Shown: positions 56,457-64,000 of the stretch, in pieces
Position numbering within the stretch: position 1 is the first letter of the stretch
Layout: every line of letters begins with the position of its first letter
Origin: Sulfurospirillum sp.
Lineage (GTDB): Bacteria > Campylobacterota > Campylobacteria > Campylobacterales > Sulfurospirillaceae
Direction: 5' to 3'
Length of the DNA stretch: 64,000 nucleotides
Assembly (NCBI GenBank): GCA_016744795.1
Contig: JADGDR010000006.1
Span: forward strand, 62,001-126,000
Program-made: the position numbers and the translations under genes
Notes under the pieces: generated by a model
Told to the model about the DNA's origin: nothing
The model's database searches: none
What the model saw: the letters and a program-made list of their open reading frames with translations, nothing else

Positions 56457-57490
56457 TCACGATTTTTCAAAAGTTCATATAGTTTTAATATTGATATAAA
56501 AAGGGCAGTGATCGCTGGTCCTAGAATCATACCCCAAAAACCAAAAGTTGAAAGTCCTGCAATGATAGCGAAGAAGATAAGCAGTTCATTTATTTTCGTT
56601 GGAACTTTTGAAAAAGTGTTGATGTATTTTATGATAAGTGGTTTTATAAAAGTATCTGCTATGATAGAAATAACTATGATAGAGTATGAAGCTATTATGA
56701 CGGCTTCTAAAACATTACCACGAGCTAGTTCATAAGTACAAATTGGAATCCACATTAAAGCTCCACCAATGACAGGTATTAGTGACGCAAAACCATATAA
56801 AATTCCAAGAAGCAAACCATCATAACCAAAGAGTATACCTATTATAGAAAATAGTGCTCCTTCAAATATGGCTGTAACTAAGATAGAGTAAAAAAGAACG
56901 CTCATTACATTGGCTACTTCTCCAAAGACTAAGTCAATTTCTTTGTTCTCTAGTGGAGTTAGATTTTTTGCATAATGCACTAGCTCTTTTCCGTATAAGT
57001 TTGAAAAAAAGAAAAATACTATTATCAAAAACATATCTTTTAAGAAATTTGCACTATTTTTTCCTATAAATGCAGCGTAAGAGAAAGTATTTTTTGTTAA
57101 ATTTGCTAAATCAAAATTTTGAAAAAAATCATCTATTTTTGGTTTTAAAAAAGATATAGTATCAGGTAATTGATAATTCAAAGATGAGATATATGTAACA
57201 GTTTTGTCTATCATTGTATGGTCAAAGTTATTAACAGTTGTTCCTATGGAGGTGATAATATAAACAATAGGTCCAAAAAACAGAACTGATAAAAGAAGCG
57301 TTGAAAGAAGTGCTGCAATGACTCTATTCTTTGTTACATGTAATAGCTTTATGTTTATACTATATGTTGCTATTGAAAGTAGTGAAGCTATGGCAAGAGT
57401 AAGTAAAAATGGCTCATATAAACGAAGTATCCAATATAGTACTATTAAAAAAATGGCTCCAAAAAACAGTTTACTACTATTCATTTTCAA
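56447..57490 (-). CDS. AI-2E/PerM family membrane transporter
   Basis: The 347-residue protein has about eight membrane helices with the family's wide central loop and the C-terminal block [22 protein letters not shown] followed by [14 protein letters not shown]. Members are putative permeases or exporters; the substrate cannot be told. It overlaps ruvB by 14 bp. Confidence 0.88.
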   Translation of the reverse strand: MKMNSSKLFFGAIFLIVLYWILRLYEPFLLTLAIASLLSIATYSINIKLLHVTKNRVIAALLSTLLLSVLFFGPIVYIITSIGTTVNNFDHTMIDKTVTYISSLNYQLPDTISFLKPKIDDFFQNFDLANLTKNTFSYAAFIGKNSANFLKDMFLIIVFFFFSNLYGKELVHYAKNLTPLENKEIDLVFGEVANVMSVLFYSILVTAIFEGALFSIIGILFGYDGLLLGILYGFASLIPVIGGALMWIPICTYELARGNVLEAVIIASYSIIVISIIADTFIKPLIIKYINTFSKVPTKINELLIFFAIIAGLSTFGFWGMILGPAITALFISILKLYELLKNRDYM

Positions 57491-58496
57491 ATAAGCTTAT
57501 ATCTAAATTTATGTGAGTGAGTCTAAAAACTTCATAAGATTTTGGTGTTGCTATGCGGCCTCGTGCAGTTCTTTCAATATAGCCTTTTGCTATAAGGTAA
57601 GGCTCAATCACATCTTCTACTGTTCCTTCATCTTCACTCAAAGCTGCAGCGATAGTACTGAGTCCCATTGGTCTTCCTTTTGCTGTGATTAGAACTTCTA
57701 AAAAGCGTAAATCCAGCTCGTCAAATCCTAAGTCATTTACTCCAAGTTCGTTTAATCCGTATTTTGCTCTTTCAATTGCTATAATTTCTTCATCTTCTAC
57801 ATCGGCATAATCTCTTATACGTTTTAACAATCTAAGTGCTATTCGTGGTGTCCCTCTAGAACGTTTTGCTATCTCTAAAGAAGCTTCTTTATTACAATCT
57901 TTTTCTAGTTTTTTTGAAGCTTTTGTGATAATTAGTCCAAGTTCTTTTTGATTGTAAAACTGCAATCTAAAGTGCATACCAAATCTATCTCTAAGAGGTG
58001 AGCTTATCATACCAGCTCTTGTTGTAGCTCCTATAAGAGTAAATCTTGGTAAGTCTATTTTAATAGTTTGAGCCGCAGGTCCACTGCCTATGATGATATC
58101 AAGACGAAAGTCTTCCATAGCTGGGTAGAGAATCTCTTCAATTGCAGGTGAGAGTCTATGAATTTCATCTATAAAAAGTACATCTCCTTCTTCTAGGTTA
58201 GTCAATATTGCAGCTAAATCACCACTTTTTTCTATCATAGGTGCTGCTGTCATTTTTACATTGGCTTCCATCTCATTTGCTATTATATATGCAAGAGTGG
58301 TTTTACCAAGTCCAGGAGGTCCAAAAAACAGAACATGATCAAGTGCCTCTTGACGTTTTTTTGAAGCCTTTATGAAAACTTGAAGATTCTTTTTTATTTT
58401 CTCTTGCCCTATATAATCTTCCCATGAAGTAGGGCGCAAAGAAGTTTCGTATTCATTTTCAAAACTTACCTTATCAATTTCTACTATACGTTCCAT
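57477..58496 (-). CDS. ruvB: Holliday junction branch migration helicase RuvB
   Basis: RuvB is the AAA+ motor that moves Holliday junctions with RuvA. The 339-residue protein has Walker [10 protein letters not shown] (59-67), Walker B FIDEIH (108-113), the arginine-finger region [18 protein letters not shown], and the C-terminal winged helix ending in FRLTHINLD. It overlaps panB by one base. Confidence 0.98.
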   Translation of the reverse strand: MERIVEIDKVSFENEYETSLRPTSWEDYIGQEKIKKNLQVFIKASKKRQEALDHVLFFGPPGLGKTTLAYIIANEMEANVKMTAAPMIEKSGDLAAILTNLEEGDVLFIDEIHRLSPAIEEILYPAMEDFRLDIIIGSGPAAQTIKIDLPRFTLIGATTRAGMISSPLRDRFGMHFRLQFYNQKELGLIITKASKKLEKDCNKEASLEIAKRSRGTPRIALRLLKRIRDYADVEDEEIIAIERAKYGLNELGVNDLGFDELDLRFLEVLITAKGRPMGLSTIAAALSEDEGTVEDVIEPYLIAKGYIERTARGRIATPKSYEVFRLTHINLDISLFENE

Positions 58497-59278
58497 TAAT
58501 AAGTATGTTTCTCTGCTGGAAATTTTCTAGTTTGAACATCTTTAACATATTCATCAACTGCATTTTTTACTATTTCGCTTCCATTAAGATACTTTTTTAC
58601 AAATTTTGGTTGAAATTCTTGAAAGAATCCTAACATATCACTCCAAACTAATACTTGTCCATCGGTATCTTTTCCTGCGCCTATACCAATAGTAGGGATA
58701 GAGATTGCTTCACTAATTCTTTTTGCGGCATCTGTTTTTACTCCCTCAATTACCATAGCAAAAGCACCTGCTTTTTCAACTGCTTTGGCATCAGCTATGA
58801 GTTGTAGAGTATCTTCTTCATTTTTTCCACGAACTTTATAGCCACCTTCACTTCGTACATATTGTGGCATAAGTCCTATATGTCCCATAACGGCAATAGA
58901 GTTATTTGTAAGTGCTTTTATGATGTGAGCTCTCTCAATACCACCTTCTATCTTAACAGCATGAGCAGGAGTCTCTTGATAGACTCTTGAAGCATTTTTT
59001 AGAGCCATTTTTTCATCAGTATATGTTCCAAAAGGCATATCACAGATGGTAAATGTATCAGGAGCACCTTTACATACTGCATTCGTATGGTAAATCATTA
59101 TTTCTAGTGAGGCACTTAGAGTATCTGGTTTATTGTTAAAACTCATATTTAAGCTATCACCCACTAAAATCATATCTGTTTTTTTATTAAACATTGAGGC
59201 AAAAAGAGAGTCATAGGCAGTGATAACTGTTAAAGGAGTCTTCCCTTTAGCTTTTTTAATAGTACCAATATTTTGCAT
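58496..59278 (-). CDS. panB: 3-methyl-2-oxobutanoate hydroxymethyltransferase
   Basis: PanB makes ketopantoate, the first committed step to pantothenate and CoA. The 260-residue protein has the metal/substrate motif VGDSLNM with the family's [13 protein letters not shown] region, the CDMPFGTY motif, and EGG near residue 112. It is the first gene of panB-ruvB-permease and is divergent from the Hpt gene. Confidence 0.97.
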   Translation of the reverse strand: MQNIGTIKKAKGKTPLTVITAYDSLFASMFNKKTDMILVGDSLNMSFNNKPDTLSASLEIMIYHTNAVCKGAPDTFTICDMPFGTYTDEKMALKNASRVYQETPAHAVKIEGGIERAHIIKALTNNSIAVMGHIGLMPQYVRSEGGYKVRGKNEEDTLQLIADAKAVEKAGAFAMVIEGVKTDAAKRISEAISIPTIGIGAGKDTDGQVLVWSDMLGFFQEFQPKFVKKYLNGSEIVKNAVDEYVKDVQTRKFPAEKHTY

Positions 59279-59315
59279 TTTATTCCTTTAAAATAAAATT
59301 TTATCTAAAAGATGG

Positions 59316-59321
59316 TATGAT
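59316..59321 (+). promoter_or_regulatory. -10 box for the Hpt-trpA genes
   Basis: TATGAT lies 19 bp before the ATG of the Hpt gene, with AAAGGA in the ribosome-site position. No clear -35 is present. Confidence 0.4.
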
Positions 59322-59339
59322 TCTAATTAAAGGAAATTT

Positions 59340-59750
59340 ATGGGACTATTTTCACAATTAGAAGTTGATTTTGATTTAGAAATTGTAGAAGATTTTATTT
59401 CTCACTACGCAATTATGTGTGAGTCTATGGAACCACTCATTATAGGTCTTGAAAAAGAAGAACTATACGAAAACAATGTGGGTGAACTTTTTAGAATTTT
59501 TCACAACTTGAAATCTGCAGCAGGTTTTTTAAAACTTGAGCCTATTATTAAACTAGCGACTCTTTGTGAAGATGTTGCAGAAGAAGCTAGGATTTTAAAA
59601 GGTCCTGCTACTGATGAGTTTATAGATTGGTTACTTTTAGTAAGCGATCAGTTTGACAGATATAGAATGAACATAGAAGAGGATGATGAGTATTTTGGTA
59701 TGCTTGAACCTCTAATTATAAAAATTCCAATACATTTAGAAATACATTAA
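59340..59750 (+). CDS. histidine phosphotransfer (Hpt) domain protein
   Basis: The 136-residue acidic helical protein consists of one Hpt domain. The motif is FRIFHNLKSAAGFLKL, with H55 the likely phosphorylated residue and K58 after it. Such free-standing proteins pass phosphate between a hybrid kinase and response regulators. No kinase or regulator is adjacent. trpA follows after 15 bp. Confidence 0.82.
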   Translation: MGLFSQLEVDFDLEIVEDFISHYAIMCESMEPLIIGLEKEELYENNVGELFRIFHNLKSAAGFLKLEPIIKLATLCEDVAEEARILKGPATDEFIDWLLLVSDQFDRYRMNIEEDDEYFGMLEPLIIKIPIHLEIH

Positions 59751-59765
59751 AAATAAAAGAATAAA

Positions 59766-60506
59766 ATGAAAAAATTAGTAGCATATATAACTGCTGGATT
59801 CCCAGACAATAATTTTACGGTTGATTTAGCACTTTCACTTAAAGAAGTTGGTGTGGATTCACTTGAACTTGGTATCCCTTTTTCAGACCCTGTAGCAGAT
59901 GGTCCTATTATAGAACAAGCTAATCTAAAAGCACTACATAATGGTTTTAAAATAGAACATCTTTTTGATATATCAAAGCAGATAGCTAAAGAGATAGATA
60001 CTTTATGGATGGGATATTTTAATCCTTTTTACCACAAAGGAATGGATATATTTAGTCAAAAGGCACAAGAGTATGGTGTTAGTGGATTTATCATACCAGA
60101 CCTTCCTCATGAAGAAGCCTCTATTTATATTAAAGCTATGAAAGAGAGAGATGTATCTCTTATATCTTTTGTTGCTCCTACTGATTCACATGAGAGAATT
60201 AAAGCAGTAGTAGCAAAAAGTAGTAAATTTATCTACCTTGTAGCATATGCTGGTATCACTGGAAGTGGTAAAAGTGAAGATTTAAGTAAAACTATTACAA
60301 GCATAAGAGAGTTTAGCTCAACTCCTGTTTATGTTGGTTTTGGAGTAGATGAAAAAACTGCACAAGAAAAAGCAAAAGGCGTTGATGGAGTTATTGTAGG
60401 TAGTGCTTTTGTAAAAATACTTCTTGATGAGTCACTAAGTGACTCACAAAAAATAGTTAAGATTTCAAGTTTAGCAAGAGTGATTAAAGAAAAAATTAAC
60501 TCTTAA
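59766..60506 (+). CDS. trpA: tryptophan synthase alpha subunit
   Basis: TrpA cleaves indole-glycerol phosphate and feeds indole to TrpB. The 246-residue TIM barrel has the catalytic acids E34 and D45 in LELGIPFSDPVADGP and the phosphate-binding GFGVDEK and VDGVIVGSAFV segments. No other trp gene is nearby. Its end overlaps the convergent RND gene by 11 bp. Confidence 0.96.
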   Translation: MKKLVAYITAGFPDNNFTVDLALSLKEVGVDSLELGIPFSDPVADGPIIEQANLKALHNGFKIEHLFDISKQIAKEIDTLWMGYFNPFYHKGMDIFSQKAQEYGVSGFIIPDLPHEEASIYIKAMKERDVSLISFVAPTDSHERIKAVVAKSSKFIYLVAYAGITGSGKSEDLSKTITSIREFSSTPVYVGFGVDEKTAQEKAKGVDGVIVGSAFVKILLDESLSDSQKIVKISSLARVIKEKINS

Positions 60507-62868
60507 TTTGAGGCTTAAAGATTAACAAAAGTCTAGGTAGTAGTAATAAGGCACCTAATAGTGCCATTATCATTGCTATCATAGTTAAAAAACCAAAATA
60601 TATTGTTGGTGTAAAGTTCGATAAAACTAGAATAGAAAAACCAAGCATAATAGCAAAAGAGGTGTAGTACATTGCATACCCAACGCTATTGTGCGAACGG
60701 TGCATAGCTTTTATAAAATCACCATCTTCCTTTAACTCTTCATAAAAACGGTGTATATAATGGATAGTATCATCAACACCAATTCCTAAACTAATAGCGG
60801 CAATTGTAATAGTCATCAAATCAAGTGGTATATTAAACCAACCCATAAAACCAAAAATTACACTTATGGATATAGCATTTGTAATGATAGCTATGAGTGC
60901 AACTTTAAAGCTACGAAATATAAGCAAAAACATTATAAAAAGAAGAACTAACACAAAGCCAAGAGTAACTATTTGCGATTCAAATAGAGATTGGAGCATG
61001 TTGTTATAGAGTATCATAAGGTGTGATTGTCTAAAAGATGCAGTTTGTGGATTTATTATTTTTTTAAGGTCTCTATTTATCTCTTTAATAAACTCATCAC
61101 GCCTAAGTTTAGGGTTTGAATCAATAATTCTTGTTGCAAATCTAACTTTATTTTTTTCGATGTTTAGATATGGATCAATTATGATTTTTTTAAATTCTTG
61201 AGGAAGTTTATTATAGAGAAGTGCCAAAGCAAAGTTATCTAACACTTTTCCATTGTTTAGTGATTTACCAAGGTTAAGTATGGTTGCTAGTGATTGGATA
61301 TTGCCTATTTCTGTCTTGTTTTCAAGATAGTTATGTATTTTTAGAATAAGCTGCATTTTTTCTGGTGTGAACCAGTATTGACTCTCATTTTGTTCTTGAT
61401 CAAATTCATCGTCGAAGTCACTGAACTCGTCATTGTCATTGTTATTTATTGCTATTGTCTTAGTGTTTTTGAATTTGAGGATTACATCAAGTGGAGTAGT
61501 TCCACCAAGTTGTTCATCTATTACCTGCATACCTTTGTATATCTCTGTTGAGGGTCTAAAATAGTTGATAAAACTGTTTTCAACTATGAGTTTAGTTGCA
61601 CCACTTAGACTAAAAAGAGTTATTAAAAGTGATATAAAAAGAATTATTTTTCCATTATGCTCCACCCAGTTTGACATAGTTTTCGTAGGTGAGAATCTAT
61701 TTTTGTTTTTTATATCTATTTTTGATTTAGGAAGCATAACTAAAGTAGCTGGAAATATTAAAAAAGATAACACAAGCGATATTGCTATGCCACTACTCAT
61801 CATCCAACCTAGATTTATGATTGGCAGGATATTTGAGAACATAAGTGAAGCAAACCCAACTATAGTTGTAAGTATGGCAAAAAATGATGGCGAAAGTTTT
61901 GACATCATGGTTTCAAGGACAAGATCTTGTTGTGTGCTGTTTGGAGAGGAGTGAATTAATTCTCTATATCTGACTATAAGATGAAGTACAATGGCTAGAG
62001 TGATAATAAGCTGTAAAGATATAAAGTTAGAAGATATAACAGTAACTTCCCAGCCAAAAAACCCAAGTAAACCAGAAGTAGTAACTATGGAACTTGCCGA
62101 TATAATTATGGGTAAAATTACCCATCTGAGTTCTCTAAATGTTATCCAAAGAACCGTGATAAGAAGTACTAAAAGTGCAGACCCAAAAATAAATAGATCA
62201 TTTTTGACAAAACTTATTAAGTCATCACTTATCATGTTGACGCCACCTAAAAAGAGTTTTCCACTATGTTTATACTCTTTTAGTATGTTTCTAATGTCTT
62301 GAATAAAAATATGATTTTCTTCTCTTAATGTATCACGTTCTTTTTTTGATAGGGTATTTTCTGGTTTTAGGTTTAAAATAATAGCCGTTGTTTTAAAATC
62401 TGTACTTACTAAATTATTTTTATAGATAGGGCTGTTTAAAAACTCTTTTTTTACTTTAGACATGTCAAGATTAGAGTTTGAAAGGGTTGGAATGTTAGAT
62501 ATAAGTTCTTTTATTGCTTTGTTTGAACTTTGAAGTAGCGGTACATTTAATATAGATGTAATGGAGGCTATTTTATCTAAAGACTCTAGTTTTAAACTCA
62601 TATCTTTTATTGTATTTAGAGTTTTTTTGGAGAGAAGATAGTCTTTTGGAGAAAAAGCAATTACTAGGATATTTGGAGTTTTAAACTGTTTTGTTACTTT
62701 TTTTGCAAAAATTAAATCAGTATCATCTTCAAGCAAAATTGTATTGCTTGATGCATCAATTTCCAGTTTTGTAGCTCCAACGGCAAATATTAAAACTATA
62801 AGCCCAACTATAAAAAGTACTTTAATTGGATTTAAAAGAAGAAAATTTTTATAAAAAGAGTTTATCAT
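60496..62868 (-). CDS. RND-superfamily (MMPL/HpnN-like) membrane protein
   Basis: The 790-residue protein has 12 membrane helices in two repeats (one, then five after a periplasmic loop, twice). It contains the second-half motif ISLGIGVDDTIHYIHRF typical of the MMPL/patched-like branch. It belongs with mlaC and mlaA directly upstream, so lipid transport between membranes is likely. An acidic Asn/Asp/Glu-rich insert lies in the second large loop (about residues 476-500). No ABC-type MlaF/E/D genes are in view. Confidence 0.85.
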   Translation of the reverse strand: MINSFYKNFLLLNPIKVLFIVGLIVLIFAVGATKLEIDASSNTILLEDDTDLIFAKKVTKQFKTPNILVIAFSPKDYLLSKKTLNTIKDMSLKLESLDKIASITSILNVPLLQSSNKAIKELISNIPTLSNSNLDMSKVKKEFLNSPIYKNNLVSTDFKTTAIILNLKPENTLSKKERDTLREENHIFIQDIRNILKEYKHSGKLFLGGVNMISDDLISFVKNDLFIFGSALLVLLITVLWITFRELRWVILPIIISASSIVTTSGLLGFFGWEVTVISSNFISLQLIITLAIVLHLIVRYRELIHSSPNSTQQDLVLETMMSKLSPSFFAILTTIVGFASLMFSNILPIINLGWMMSSGIAISLVLSFLIFPATLVMLPKSKIDIKNKNRFSPTKTMSNWVEHNGKIILFISLLITLFSLSGATKLIVENSFINYFRPSTEIYKGMQVIDEQLGGTTPLDVILKFKNTKTIAINNNDNDEFSDFDDEFDQEQNESQYWFTPEKMQLILKIHNYLENKTEIGNIQSLATILNLGKSLNNGKVLDNFALALLYNKLPQEFKKIIIDPYLNIEKNKVRFATRIIDSNPKLRRDEFIKEINRDLKKIINPQTASFRQSHLMILYNNMLQSLFESQIVTLGFVLVLLFIMFLLIFRSFKVALIAIITNAISISVIFGFMGWFNIPLDLMTITIAAISLGIGVDDTIHYIHRFYEELKEDGDFIKAMHRSHNSVGYAMYYTSFAIMLGFSILVLSNFTPTIYFGFLTMIAMIMALLGALLLLPRLLLIFKPQIKS

Positions 62869-63438
62869 TTAGAGTTTTTTATCAAGCTTACTTAAAAGTG
62901 TTGCATAGGATTCTTTTTGAAGCACATTGTTAAATTGTGCTCTATATATTTGAATAAGGCTAATACCTATGATGTCAACATCATATATAAGCCAACCATT
63001 TGCTTTTGACTTGTAAAATTTATATGTGATATCATAAGTATCTTTGCTACCAATAAGCCGAGTTAAAAGCCAAACTTTTTTTTTACTTATCTCTTTAAGT
63101 TCGAGTATTTTTAGTTTTTCATCAGTATATAGACTTATTTTATCTACGTAAGAATTTTTAAGATGGGTTATGAATTTTGTACTGAATTCATTTCTTTGTT
63201 CAGGGGTCATTTTTACCCAGTTAGCTTTTCCTAAAGAGAGTTTGGTCATAAGTTTATAATCAAATATATCTTCAAAAATAGGAAATATTCTTGTCGCTTT
63301 CTCTTTTAAATTTAAATTTTTTTGTATGATTATTGATGTTGCATCATTGATTTTGTTTTTCATTGTCGTTGAAATATTTGCTTTTTCAACTGCACATAAT
63401 GACATAGTGATAAAAAACAATAATATAATTTTCTTCAT
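62869..63438 (-). CDS. mlaC: MlaC-family periplasmic phospholipid-binding protein
   Basis: The 189-residue protein has a signal peptide (about 1-16) and the MlaC/Tgt2 core (FDYKLMTKLSLGKANW, MTPEQRNEFSTKF, and WLIYDVDIIGISLIQIYRAQF near the end). MlaC shuttles phospholipid between outer-membrane MlaA and an inner-membrane complex. It abuts the RND gene with no gap, suggesting that the RND protein is its inner-membrane partner here. Confidence 0.9.
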   Translation of the reverse strand: MKKIILLFFITMSLCAVEKANISTTMKNKINDATSIIIQKNLNLKEKATRIFPIFEDIFDYKLMTKLSLGKANWVKMTPEQRNEFSTKFITHLKNSYVDKISLYTDEKLKILELKEISKKKVWLLTRLIGSKDTYDITYKFYKSKANGWLIYDVDIIGISLIQIYRAQFNNVLQKESYATLLSKLDKKL

Positions 63439-63439
63439 T

Positions 63440-64000
63440 TTATTCCTCGATTAGAGCGTCTCTACGCTGTTCATATACACTTTTTAATAGTATATATAAG
63501 TTTACCGAATCTTTCCTTATGTTTTCATATTCGTCTACATGTAAAGAGTACTCATTAGCCATGTTATAAGTGTTAATGAATATATATGCTTTGTTATTTT
63601 CAAAAATATTCCAATCTCTTTTTTGTGCATGATAGATTGGGTTTACAAAAGTATCTCCAACAAGTCCTATAGTATCTCTTAGGTTTGATGGACCCAAAAG
63701 TGGTAATACTATGGGTATATCATTACCCATCCCATAAAAACCTAAAGTTTGCCCAAAATCTTCATCATGTCTTTTTAATCCAGCTTCACTTTTTGCTATG
63801 TCAATAAAACCAGCTAATCCATATGTTGAGTTTATGGCAAATCTACTAGTCTCTTCAAAAGCATTATTGAATTTAAATTGAAGAAGATTATTTGTGAATC
63901 TTATAGGAAATTGTATATTATAAAAAACGTTTGAAACACCTTCTCTAATAGGCTTAGAAACTAAATAACGATATCCTTTTGCAATAGGTCCCATGATATG
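63440..64000 (-). CDS. mlaA: MlaA (VacJ) outer-membrane lipoprotein, partial
   Basis: The reading frame is open to the window edge. The visible part starts inside the family's conserved region (GPIAKGYRYLVSKPIREGVSNVFYN). It continues through FAINSTYGLAGFIDIA and EDFGQTLGFYGMGNDIPIVLPLLGPSNLRDTIG, the MlaA signature. The internal ATG at 63994 is not the start: the signal peptide and lipobox lie beyond the edge. MlaA removes misplaced phospholipid from the outer leaflet. A repeat copy encodes SLHVDE. Confidence 0.92.
   Translation of the reverse strand, partial: HIMGPIAKGYRYLVSKPIREGVSNVFYNIQFPIRFTNNLLQFKFNNAFEETSRFAINSTYGLAGFIDIAKSEAGLKRHDEDFGQTLGFYGMGNDIPIVLPLLGPSNLRDTIGLVGDTFVNPIYHAQKRDWNIFENNKAYIFINTYNMANEYSLHVDEYENIRKDSVNLYILLKSVYEQRRDALIEE

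Overview
The window is a low-G+C chromosomal segment (roughly one third G+C by eye) from a Campylobacterota (epsilonproteobacterial) genome. The best guess is a Sulfurimonas-like or related free-living sulfur/hydrogen oxidiser. Evidence is the tRNA-tuf-rpmG-tRNA-secE-nusG-rpl-rpoB-rpoC block, a Wolinella-type di-haem fumarate reductase (frdCAB) followed by two dynamin-like GTPases as in Campylobacter, the ribA / rsmG / hemB-argF-x-hemN-FeS neighbourhood known from Campylobacter, a Csd6/Pgp2-type peptidoglycan L,D-carboxypeptidase, and an mlaA-mlaC-RND set. rpoB and rpoC are separate genes, unlike the fused gene of Helicobacter and Wolinella. The genus is inferred, not proven.

Layout. 1-17.6 kb: translation and transcription genes, all on +. 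A consensus promoter precedes four tRNAs (Thr, Tyr, Gly, Thr) and tuf, rpmG, tRNA-Trp, secE, nusG, rplK, rplA, rplJ, rplL, rpoB, rpoC, then rpsL, rpsG, fusA and a strong terminator, then tRNA-Arg. Several leaders carry clear RNA hairpins. 17.8-31.7 kb: a complete 14-subunit-type complex I split into two convergent operons. nuoGHIJKLMN is on + and nuoA-B-CD-E-F plus a Crp/Fnr-family regulator is on -. The fused nuoCD, short NuoG and long NuoH make this cluster unusual.

31.8-36.4 kb: an L,D-carboxypeptidase, a 42-residue protein and alanine racemase on +, facing a minus-strand group of rsmG, a small zinc-ribbon protein, an unknown protein and a degenerate GGDEF protein. 36.4-39.9 kb: a large FIST-PAS-GGDEF-EAL signalling protein and ribA on -. 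40-45.5 kb: a haem-centred operon (hemB, argF, unknown, hemN, GlcF-like Fe-S protein, hemJ). 45.6-47.4 kb: a small accessory patch with a MNT/HEPN toxin-antitoxin pair and an AT-rich membrane protein. 47.4-56.4 kb: lgt, frdCAB and the dynamin pair. 56.4-64 kb: a PerM-type permease, ruvB and panB on -; an Hpt protein and trpA on +; then an RND permease, mlaC and mlaA on -, with mlaA cut by the window edge.

The most unusual signal is not a gene. The octamer TACATGTA, usually inside a longer palindrome approaching CTTTACATGTAAAG, was found 26 times by eye; about 2-3 would be expected from base composition. Five copies are the full 14-mer. It lies mostly inside unrelated coding regions, where it often reads as Leu-His-Val. 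It also forms an inverted pair between two convergent genes, and it is nearly absent from the ribosomal/RNA-polymerase part. It looks like a genome-wide iterated DNA element such as an uptake sequence, a HIP-like element or a chromosome-organising site.
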